Positions 11,060-20,648 of a stretch of DNA of 64,000 nt are shown one piece after another. The position numbers and the translations under genes are program-made. Position 1 is the stretch's first letter. Every line of letters begins with the position of its first letter. Below the pieces are notes generated by a model. It was not told the DNA's origin. It made no database searches and saw only the letters and a program-made list of their open reading frames with translations. The stretch is from Trichostrongylus colubriformis (lineage: Eukaryota > Nematoda > Chromadorea > Rhabditida > Trichostrongylidae), in contig OZ022261.1 in the NCBI GenBank assembly GCA_963978905.1, positions 8,247,992-8,311,991 of the forward strand. The letters are read 5' to 3'.

Positions 11060-13219
11060 GGTAACTATGACCGTAAGGAAAGTAGGCGCGGAAACACAGA
11101 CATCCTGCTCCATTTCCATCTCATAATCTGGACTCAGATCATACTGTGCTTTGGAGTAAGTAGCAGCTGGCAAATCTGATTCCGCTGCTGCAAATGAAAT
11201 ATATCTCTATAAGTAGTATCGATTGAACTTGAGACAACTCTGCGTTTTTTTACCTTTACAGTCTGGTGTTAAGTTTCCTTTGCCACGAAACGCTGCTGCA
11301 CTTTTCAAACCGGCAATTCTTCCCGATCCTTTCTTCCTTTGACTCTTTTTTTGAATTTTGTTCTTTTAGTTGGTTTCCTGAATTCCCTTTTCCGTCATCG
11401 AAATCCTTGTATGTTCATGGCGAGGCTCGTTGCCCATCAAGAAAACTTGGCAACACCATATCACTCTACTTCGCCTAATCAAGCCATTAGTCATCACAGC
11501 TGTGAACAGCCTCCGTTTGACAGTCAGTCACTCTGTCCATGGCCTCACTTTGTATCACTTTCCAGCCTCACTTCCCAGCCGTCGTGTACGAAAAAGGCAA
11601 CTTCAGAGTTAAGCGAAAAAAGGGGGTCGGATCAGCCATATCGAGACCCAGGTGGAGAAGAAAGAGAACTTTGATAATTCCATAGCCACCCATCATCATT
11701 CTTTTATAGGGAAAAGAGGGAATAAAGAATTCGTTTGTCATTTTGTTAGCTGTGGGGCTCATATAGGTGGATTTCGAAGGACTCATACTTTCTAGACGGC
11801 CTATTTCCTTGACATGGTGCTTGGCTTCGAACCTCACTGACCTGCGGGTAATTAAGGAAATCGTCAGCGAAACTTCATGATTTTATATCCTCTCAAAAAC
11901 ACTCTACCAAATACAGTACATCACCAGAAGCTCTGAAGAACCGAGAAATTTCATTCCTTCCGATGCACGAATCGAAAAACTGAAGACACAGCACCTCTTT
12001 CGAATTCCCGCCGAGCAACATTTGAACAGCTGTCGGCGGAAAGAGCGCAGCTGAAATTTTTGCGACAAATGTTTATTTGCTTCTCACCTTGAGTCCCTGA
12101 CCACGCGACCGTCGTCTCATTACTTCTTGAGCCGTCAGACCAACCCTCCAGGAGCCTCATCTCTGAGGAGCTCTATCTCAGCCGGATTCTTGGTTTTTGC
12201 GTCAAACTTTTCATAGGCCCCTTGTAAACGAATACGGCATGAAAACATGGGCGACAGAAAAACTCTCCCTCTCGTGGACGATTCCTCTGATGAATTGGGG
12301 ACAATACTACCACCGTGCTCCGCAAAGCTCTTTCATTCCTTTCCTTTTCTTTCTCTCTTTTCAATAGAAGCTTCTCGAAAATGCAGACATGGCCTAAATT
12401 TATATCCACTAGGCTACTCCTGTCTTTCAGTTAACTAGTGGATATCGTTTGAATAGCCGCGTAGAACTGCTTCGGGCCATTCATGATGCATGTGTAAAAT
12501 CATATGTTTCTATGTTGAGTCCTTCTCGTAGCTACCCCTTCCTGATTACCTTTCACTTTGAAAGATGGGATGTCATGGTGTCACCTACAGATATGTGTTT
12601 AAGTGGAATATCGAGATTTGAAGTGATGCAAACTTGCGATGAAAAACGCGTCAGAAGCTTTTTGTCGGTGCCACTTTGAATCGTACAACTTCATGTGGCC
12701 GAATAGTTGCAGTGGGCGGAGCAAGGATCACAGCTGGTTGGTTTACCCACCCTCGTGATCTGCATTACTCCCTGCGGTGATGCAGAGCGCGCGAAAGCAC
12801 GTCCTCGATCGTTGGAGAGGGGCCCATTCTCGAGTCTTTGGTCGTTTGCTTCCGCTCTTCCTGTACTGTTGCAGCGCTCGCACCTCCACTTTCCCCGGAG
12901 TTACCCGTGTCTACACTCGCAAAGATGTTCAAAGGTAATAATTTCTCGCGAAACCATTTCTGATGCATCCTTATCACACTGGTCTACTCCGGCTAATTTA
13001 TAGATTGAGATGACGTAGTCTTACTTGAATGTCACGTAATCCATTACAAAAGTAAAAGCCAGCGATCACCCGTTTGCGTGGATTCGGTGCCTTGAACCGT
13101 TCGATTTGATTGAACCTTGCTTCTGATTTTTACTGCTTCTATACGCTGTCAGTCACCCCACATCGCTTCTTTCAGATATCCTATCACTAACTGTCAATCT
13201 TTGTAAATCATAGCACTTC
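11060..13219. other. Non-coding stretch with a decayed TTAA-element relic
   Basis: No convincing gene. A lysine-rich minus-strand frame near 11240-11400 precedes a GTAAAA that could be a donor, but no partner exon was found. A relic of the 45.8/53.1-kb element family lies at 12162-12295. Confidence 0.4.
12162..12295 (+). repeat. Diverged relic of the TTAA foldback family
   Basis: Resembles the right half of the elements at 45770 and 53134: a CTCTATCTCAGCC block, then a GACAGAAAAACTC block, then GTGGACGATTCC at the end. Only part is recognisable and no target duplication remains. Confidence 0.5.
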
Positions 13220-13221
13220 TA

Positions 13222-13670
13222 CAGTAGCGCCCAAAAGTATTCGGCCAAACACTTTTTTATCATAACTTTTTTTTCTACTTGACCAAATTTGACAAAATTT
13301 TAATATGTGGTGCCTGAACCTATTGTCAACATTTCCTTCTACCTGAGTGCCGCTTGACTCTTTTCATGGTTTTTTACTAGAATTTACTACAAAACCACCA
13401 AAATAAAAGAAAAAGGCTTGGTCAAGAAAAACGGCTTTCTTTACAAAAACCAAAACGAGCAAGCCTCAGAGAACATCAATATCTTGTAGAGAGATCACGA
13501 CTTTGATGACAGCGGCTTACACCGTTGAGCGCCAAAATAGTACATTCAGTATGTAGCGTCTCCAAGTACAACATACTGAAATTTTCCTTAGATCGGTCCA
13601 GTCGCAAAAAAGTTGCAAGTGAAAAACCCAAGTGAACAACCATTTTGCCGAATACTTTTGAGCGCTACTG
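13222..13670 (-). mobile_element. TA-flanked inverted-repeat element, family 1 copy b
   Basis: TA-flanked (13220-13221 and 13671-13672) with ends CAGTAGCGC and the reverse complement. It is 449 bp and matches the reverse complement of 3147-3651, including the interior near the CTTGACCAAGCC-type block. The length difference from copy a reflects internal indels. No coding capacity. Confidence 0.87.
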
Positions 13671-13672
13671 TA

Positions 13673-15309
13673 TGTACCAAACACTCTTCTATTGCCTGGC
13701 TAAATCGACACCTAGTGCCTAATTGTCTAATTAGTTTATAGCTTTAATTTGAGGGTAATCAAGTAATACTCAATAGAAGATGAGACGATCGATATCCTAT
13801 TGGTTGTTTCTTATTGTTTTCTGAATTAGAGTCCTGTCTACGCGCTAAAATCTGATGTAAGGTGTGACGTTATGCGCATGATCAGCCGTGTGTGTGTGGT
13901 CTGCTGGTGTTAGTTTAATAGTTTACGAAGAATCCGGCAACCGCTGGAATGTCGGTCTGCTTTGGTCTCAGTGCGACGTGTTGGCTAGATTCGTCACTAA
14001 TCTGTAGTTTCCCTTCATTGCTTGCATGACTTATTTCATATTGTTGGCGATATACTAAATTATTTGACATTTTATTTTTTTTGTGGCCTAAGACGTGTAA
14101 ATATGTATGTTATTTCCATATCATTTTGATTTGTGATGTGCACCTATTGATTATTTCATTAGGTTTCATTAGGTGATCAATTGAGACCTTAAAGATACAT
14201 ATGTTATGGTTTCATTCAATATTCAAACAGGTTTTTATTTATTCATTTATTTATCACTTCTAGTGCCTAATTGTCTAATTAATTTGATATTTAATTATCT
14301 TATTAGTTCAATATTCAATATATATGGTTAATATAATACCACTGTGCAATTAAGACGCTTAAAATCAAAGGCATAATGGCTTAAGAAGCTGCCCCTTATG
14401 AGCCCGTGCGATTATCGCCGACGCTTTGTTCCCTAAGCCCTCGTGGCCCCGCCTACATGGACAGCCACCTCGTTGGACAGCACTTTGAGGAACTGTATCT
14501 CAACCGGATTTTTGTTTTTCGCATGGAACTTTACATGTGGCCCGTAGAGCCGATACAGTAGTCATATATGGGTAGAAAAACTGAAATTTTCGTCGGCCAT
14601 TCCTTTAGTGCCCTGTCGCTGGAAAAACGAAAAAAAAACACTCCACTTTTCCATATTTCGATACCTCCGTGTAACCTCTTTAGCAGAGTTATATGTTTGA
14701 GGGTACCAAAGTTACCCCTTATGATACGCTCAAACACATAACTACGCGAGCGCTCATATAGATAATTTCTGTCCTTTGTCGTGCATATCAAACTTCTGGA
14801 GCCCTGTCAACACAGCAGCTCACTTTTTTGTTGAAGTAGTCACTGATTTTTACGACTTGCATACATTAAAAATGGCACGCATGTATTACGGATGCCTTGA
14901 CGTTTTCACATGTGCTTTGTAATACCCGAGTATAAGGAGCCTATGAATAATCTGCAAAAGGGTGCTGCAAAGCACTTTTTGTTTCGATGTTTGCGACTGT
15001 TACTTTGTTTGCAAGGACTCCATCCATACTTGTTTTCAAGGTGTTCGTGAAGATATATAGCAGGGAACGCAGTAGTTACTAGTTTAGCTCTGTCTTCCTC
15101 TGACTGGTTGCGTTTTCTTTGACAAGTATTCCAGATTGATCCATTCATTATAAGGCTTAGTTGCGTGGAAATTAAGCTCAACTTAATGTCGTTTATTAGG
15201 TTCACTAAATGGAAAGGTACTTCGTATCGTTACCACTCTGACAACGAAGCGTCTCCCATTGAATGGGTTCTCACTGAAAAGCGCGTTCTCTGTCCCGTCG
15301 TCCTAAGTA
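13673..15309. other. Non-coding stretch
   Basis: No supported gene. A decayed TTAA-element relic lies at 14436-14605. The phrase GTGCCTAATTGTCTAATTA occurs near 13708 and again near 14262, a minor direct duplication. Open frames at 14531-15205 (minus) are featureless. Confidence 0.4.
14436..14605 (+). repeat. Diverged relic of the TTAA foldback family
   Basis: Aligns by eye to the right half of the 45770 element: CGTGGCCCCGCC, then GGAACTGTATCTCAACC, then ATATATGGGTAGAAAAACT, ending GCCATTCCTTTAGTG. It is far more diverged than the two near-identical copies at 45.8 and 53.1 kb, so the family has an older layer. Confidence 0.6.
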
Positions 15310-15425
15310 TGTGGGTGTGTAGCCTCATGTCGAGTTTTCGCTTTGCGGCGTCGCACTCGCGGCGCTAAAACACGGCTTGTCGGCAAGAATTCCACTTGTG
15401 ACGGAAAAGGCTGGTACCATGGAGT
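15310..15425 (-). repeat. Dispersed repeat family 5 fragment
   Basis: Contains TTTTCGCTTTGCGGCGTCGC, a CTCGCGGCGC block and a GGTACCATGG end. The same string of blocks occurs at 26960-27070 in this orientation, and at 25590-25690 and 38630-38730 in the other, with a weaker relative at 38100-38290. Confidence 0.6.
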
Positions 15426-15517
15426 TCCTTCAAACTAATAGCTGTTTATCTCATCATTATCTGAAAGCAATAACTTTTGTTACTTCAAGGATGCTGAGTT
15501 ATGGGCAAAAGTTTCGG

Positions 15518-15662
15518 TGTCAGACGGGACTCGAACCCCCACTTCATGCTTTCCGGGTTGATATTCTTGATTTTTGATAGCGCTATCAAAAATCTAAAAT
15601 CACTATCTACTCAAGCATTTTTGATTTTTAATAGCAGCAGAGGCTATTAAAAATCAAAAACT
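15518..15662. repeat. Perfect 26-bp palindrome next to a tRNA-like T-arm motif
   Basis: A perfect 26-bp palindrome centred on TAGCGCTA occupies 15569-15594. A second stem (TTGATTTTTAATAGC ... GCTATTAAAAATCAA) follows at about 15620-15660. Just before them, on the minus strand, 15518-15545 holds GGTTCGAGTCC, which fits the pol III B-box consensus. No A box or acceptor stem was found, so this is not called a tRNA. Confidence 0.5.
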
Positions 15663-15866
15663 TTTGTGCTCTAAAAATACAAAGTAGTGGTTTAAAAGTA
15701 AAAGAAACAGTAGCATTACGTGATAATAATTCTAATCAAGAAATAATTAATTGTGGCGTAAAACTTGAGAGGGTGTGCGCAACATACGAAATCGTAATCA
15801 CACAAGAGGATATCTGCCGCGCGAAAATTCGAAACAACGCCACACACCCTAAATATGTTACACAGT

Positions 15867-16007
15867 CCATATCGCAGCTCTAGGCAGGGCGTGCCCTAGG
15901 GACTTGGATGAGGGAGGAAGCAAGCTGAGGAGATACAGAGTACGTTCGATACACTCTCACCAAGTCCGTAGGCTACGCCCTGCCTAGTGCTGTGATATGG
16001 ACTGTAA
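15867..16007. repeat. Short palindromic element (ACAGTCCAT type)
   Basis: The left end CAGTCCATATCGCAGC and right end GCTGTGATATGGACTG are inverted repeats. The arms carry the CCAAGTCCGTAGGC..CGCCCT block also found at 22.1, 23.63-23.77 and 44.29-44.45 kb. About 140 bp, no coding capacity. Confidence 0.65.
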
Positions 16008-16494
16008 GTGAGCAGTTGTATTGGAAACCAAGATCTCCATTTGTAGATGTAGTCAAAATCATTACCAAACCTGTGCAAGTTTACGATAGGACACACAAAT
16101 TAGATCAGGTCACACGAGGGGGCGGCTGCCGCGCCTGTTTGTGCGTGGTCACCTCCGACACCAACAAGGCACTTGTCGCAGGCGTTGGGCTACTTCGCTA
16201 CATTTTGTATGCCCTACGTTTGTCAACAGTCATAATTCAATTATTCATACAAGGCAGCAATCAATTGAATCTCTCAGAATCTCCTGTACAAGGTATTCGA
16301 CAGAGATAACCTATCTTGAAGGCTTGCTAGTAATTGTACGAGTGCTTCCGAAGTGTAACTGAAAGCATCGGAGACGAAGAGCATGAACAGGGACCTAAAT
16401 TTGCAGATAACAAGAACTATGAGAAGCTTCCGAGTCAGACTCGCGCCACGTTACAAGAGAACGTATACAGTAGATAGCGGTATCCGCCGTTGGG

Positions 16495-16643
16495 TAACCG
16501 TTAGACTTCGCGATTTTGCGGTGTCGCGGCTCAGCACGAGAAGTCGCGACAATGCAAGATTTCAAGGACGCAGTACGGCGCAGGAAAATGCGACGCCGCA
16601 AAATCGCGGAGTCACAGAATCGCGGAACCTGACGGCGAATTTA
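16495..16643. repeat. Palindromic element related to 5036-5187
   Basis: The left arm has CTTCGCGATTTTGCGG and the right arm GCCGCAAAATCGCGG, ending CTGACGGCGAA, which matches the ends of the 5.0-kb palindrome. It is more diverged than that copy. Confidence 0.55.
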
Positions 16644-16694
16644 GGCTGAGAATCCAAGCCGCTAATTGGCCATTACGAGTCTTGTAAGACAAAA

Positions 16695-16800
16695 CAAGCT
16701 CCTGTACCGCAAATGTCGCAGGAAGTAGAAGAATTGGGCTGGAATATTCATCCCCTCCCGCCTCGTAGACCAGCTTTAGCGCTAATCTACCATTTATTCC
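16695..16800 (+). pseudogene. Mariner transposase fragment
   Basis: One frame reads VEELGWNIHPLPP, then about a dozen residues later YHLF. This mirrors the mariner segment ELGW..LPHPPYSPDLAPSDYHLF around the third catalytic Asp, which is itself lost. No TIRs were seen nearby. Directly after it, CTCCTATTTAGTTCTAAGG is tandemly repeated (about 16842-16884). The fragment is short, so the call is moderate. Confidence 0.5.
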
Positions 16801-16884
16801 TCTGTATTTACTCCTCTTTTATTCCTCTGCATTTATTCCTCTCCTATTTAGTTCTAAGGTTCCTCTCCTATTTAGTTCTAAGGA

Positions 16885-17881
16885 AATCCAATCAACTCGA
16901 CGTTGTCAAAGCGTACAAGTTCTCAGTCATACTGTCCAAGTTCTTCCAGTTATATTCAGAGACAATCGTTCAGAAAAGCCTTTTCATTTGCTTCGTAAAC
17001 GTAGGGACTCCAGAACGGCTTCTCATTTTGAAGCCGTATAGAATTCACGCAATATGTACTTCATTTTTTTCAACCAATAGCGTGAGTCGCGTACTATCAT
17101 ATGGTTTCTGGTTAAGCTATTTTCACTCTTCATGCTGTCCATTACACCACTGGTTTCTTCCCAATTATGTTTTGATTACCCGATGTTCATGTTCGCACAG
17201 CCCTTCAGAAACCTAAAAGTACCTGAGATTTGTAAAGACATATCCTCGGCAAATAATGATTCCAGTTCAGAAAAAGTAATGTGTGGCGAAATTCGCGTTG
17301 TAAAAGCGCGGCTTGGGTCTTATCACGGTCCCGCAGCACGGCGAGTCGTTCTGCCTTCCAGCCGCCGCGAGAGCTGCCCAGCGAGGGCGGGGCATCGGTC
17401 GCGGTCTGCTGGTTTAGCCTCTCGCCCGTCTGCATTTTACCCCGCACTAGTGACGCAGAGAGGCGCCAGAGAGAAAGGAGTTTTCGGATTCCTATTCCTC
17501 GGTTTTTTGCCGTTTGATTTCGTTCTTTCTCTACTGTTACACTGCTAAGCACACCTACTTTCATATACCACAATCTGCCGAATTTACCCTTCCCGATGTC
17601 TTTGAGGCTTTTTCTTTTGATTTTTCACACGGATAGTACAACATGTAGTGCTTTAGGCCCCGGATGAACGTATGGCTCAAATTTGCATTTTGCCCTTTTT
17701 ATGGCTGTCTTCACGCGGCGTCTTTTTACTTCACCATGTGTTTCGTGATTCATACCTTATTTACTCTCTTTTCTCTTATTCACTTTCATCCCTAGTGGTG
17801 CAAAGCCCATTCGATGCCTAGTTGAAGCCGTACCGTAGCCCATGTTAGTATTATATTGTGTTTCTTCGAGGACTAGCTTAG
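16885..17881. other. Non-coding stretch with a GC-rich island
   Basis: A GC-rich block at 17285-17465 is open in several frames on both strands (up to 138 codons). It shows no recognisable domain and probably belongs to an unidentified repeat. No gene is supported. Confidence 0.35.
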
Positions 17882-18202
17882 CCTTGCTATCGTCATCGAG
17901 GAGACACGACGGTTAGTATCTACCAGCAGTGCTTGTTCACCACAGCAGAATACGAAACGGACCAATTAACTATGGAAACTTTGCAAAAAATGTTTTCCAC
18001 TAAAATTCCTCCTCAGTTAATGAACGGGACACTCCATGTATCCCTTACTCACAATAACAGTCAGTTTCTTGCCGTTGTCGGCTCTCAAAACGGCATCACA
18101 CCAAAGATGTGTGATTGGTGGGTAACTGGTGACTACCAATCACAGCAGGGTATCGCACGCACGCCACTGGTTCCGGTTGTGTCCCATCAACCGATCGAAT
18201 AG
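17882..18202 (+). CDS. Unrecognised probable terminal exon
   Basis: An open stretch ending at TAG (18200-18202). The protein-like segment begins at about 17924 after a possible acceptor (ATCTACCAG) and runs about 92 residues to a C-terminus ending VSHQPIE. Balanced residue composition, with no low complexity, makes chance less likely, for example TPKMCDWWVTGDY near the end. No domain was recognised, the acceptor is weak, and no upstream exon could be linked, so it may be the last exon of a + strand gene or a relic of one. Confidence 0.35.
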   Translation, partial: PCYRHRGDTTVSIYQQCLFTTAEYETDQLTMETLQKMFSTKIPPQLMNGTLHVSLTHNNSQFLAVVGSQNGITPKMCDWWVTGDYQSQQGIARTPLVPVVSHQPIE

Positions 18203-20648
18203 GCTCGCAATGGTGTGCAAATGGAACAATGCTATACATATGTAAATATATTCCGATTACTTTTTAATACGTAAAACCATGACTTGTAACAATTGATAAA
18301 ACTGTTTAATTTTCGCGTCAAATCATGTTTACAAAACATTAAAAAATATCCTTTTTTCTTCCATTTTGTCTTATATTCAATAGTGTAGCAGCGGTGTCCA
18401 AGATTTATTACTTTATTCGGTCCAGTAACGTAATCCTTTATGATTTTTGAGTTTTGAGCCTATCTTATGAGATCGATACCTACCAAGAACGTTCACCTGG
18501 ATTACACAATAATAATAACTGTTTTTTTAATTGTGGAAGTCGTAGAATCGGAAATCCCTCGGCCAACCAAGGTTGACGCAATATTACTAGATTGCATCAG
18601 TGATTAGTTGACTGGTGACCCTGTCAAAAAATATGACAAATGTCTTCTAAGAAATTGTATTTCCCACGTATTTGTAATATATGAATGACTCTTTTCCAAC
18701 TACATCTGCAATATTTACTGTGGCGCAACTGATATCGAATAAGTTCGATTGGAGAACTACTGGTAAGAGAACTAGTTTTTAGTAAAAAAAAAGCCGACTC
18801 AGTCTCTCTTTGTTTACAAGAGCGCTTAAAGTGCAATTTCGTACTCTGTTGTGCAGTGTTGCGCAATGTGAGCTCCGGTCACCGGCTATTTCAACGTGTC
18901 ATTTCCGTGTGCATTTCGTTTCTCTCAATTTAAATATGACAAAGAGGATTACTGGACAATGCCATAGCGTTCCTAAATAGAGCCCCTTTGCGGTCCATAT
19001 CCCACAAATTGCAGTTTGCTTTACTTAACGAACAAGGAGTAGCTCGTTTCAAAGTCCCTGTCGCCTCACGGCATCACCAGTTTTCCATCTCCGTTTCAAG
19101 TTTTTGCATAGTGCAATTTACTATCGGATATTAACCACTGATGTTATGAAAGCGTTTAATGTCCCATAGAAGTCATGAAATTAAATCTCATTAAATTTGC
19201 TTCATCTGAAAATGACATTCTGTTCCCTTTTTGCATTATGTCTGAAATAGAATCATGATAATCACTTCCTCGTAGTTCTCGAGCTAAATAATGAATCCTG
19301 GATATGACTGTTCATTAACTTATGGCGATCCACGGTATATGCGGGTTTGCCTAAGGCGAGGGCAAGGAAGTCCGTGTAGGTAAAAAAGTTCCATGTGCAA
19401 GAAATTGTTTCGTGTCGCATCAACCACTTCAGAGATTCTTTGAAAAGCTCAGTTTTCCACCCCTCTTCCTTACAAATGATCCTGAAAATGTGTAGTAGCT
19501 GTACACCCATGATACTACCCAATTTTTCCAGTCTAAAATACCGTAGAATTCTTCAACTCTTGCTTGACCCAGCTTACGAGTAAAGCCTTTACTCGCGTAT
19601 TCGCGAAACCGCATCATCCCCCCCCCTCACCACTAAAATCGACGGCACCAAAATTTCTTTTTCACTTATCTGCGTGGAATTATCGCACGATTCCGGGTAC
19701 TTGGAACTAGAACATTTATCAACTATCAGCGTGTAAGACTTCACGCGATCACGATATGATCGATTACGGCCCATCCCGACATAGAGTTCAGCCTCCTGGG
19801 AGGTAGTCGAATAATAGAACGTATTCTGAGACCATGCCGTAAATACCATCAACACTGCTAGCTCCACAATTCGCTCCATTCGTCCTACACATATACAAAT
19901 ATGCTCCCGATTCTATGTGGTAGTAGAATGTGCGCGGCTTATCCCGACGGTATTGATCGAACCGCCGTGAACTAGAAACTCGTTTACTTTTTACTCAAAT
20001 AACACGCCAAATCTCATCTTGTGTTACACTTTCGCACAAGAACGCCAGTACACTGTCGTCTGCTACCTGTGATCTCCCTCCTACAGGCCATTATATGACC
20101 CCAATGAAAATGAACTTGTTTCTTCCATGCGGTCTACGCTCTTCATTACATTCATCTTAATTTCCATGTAACTTGGGTTGGGAGTAATTCGCTAAATTCC
20201 GATCCTCGACCATGATTGGGACTTATTGGATTTTTTTGAACTTTTCACTTCTCCTTTTATGACGTCATTACAGTGTTGAACCTTCAGTAAATTTAATCGC
20301 CATTGCTATCGCACTAGTGAACAGTCTCTACCTTGTTCTTGTTTAGAATCCACACCTGATTTTGATTAGATTAGGTGGAACCGTATGTTTGAATGGCGAA
20401 AGTTGTCGTTATTGGCCTGGAAACGTGTCCAGAAAATCCACAAAAACATGAGAATATTTTTAAAGCAACATGTTTTGATTGGATCGAAAGGTAGGTGATA
20501 ATGTGATTCCGTGCATATCACATACCTCTGTGTGTATCTATATGATTCATGATCATGAATCGATTTTTAATGATTTTGATATAGCAGGAGGACGGGTTAT
20601 TGAAGCTGCCAAGACGGCTTGCACCGTCCTTCGTAGAAGTGTTTTTTC
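18203..20648. other. Intergenic region, at most one weak exon candidate
   Basis: Lies between the candidate exon ending at 18202 and the transporter start. A possible minus-strand exon at 19262-19481 is listed separately. The minus frame at 19589-19879 starts with a hydrophobic segment resembling a signal peptide, but no donor in a compatible phase was convincing. Confidence 0.4.
19262..19481 (-). CDS. Possible minus-strand terminal exon, unknown product
   Basis: A good nematode acceptor (CACATTTTCAG) directly precedes an open frame of about 72 residues containing KEEGWKTELFKESLKWL and ending TTRK, then TGA. A frame with a signal-like N-terminus lies just upstream at 19879-19622, but joining the two needs a weak donor. 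No family recognised. Confidence 0.28.

Noticed and set aside
10699..11179. Five overlapping open frames of about 100-137 codons
   Set aside because: They arise from the GC-rich 275-bp foldback element; none shows a domain or splice context.
11240..11400. Minus-strand lysine-rich frame followed by GTAAAA
   Set aside because: Competing frames are equally open, no partner exon or convincing acceptor was found.
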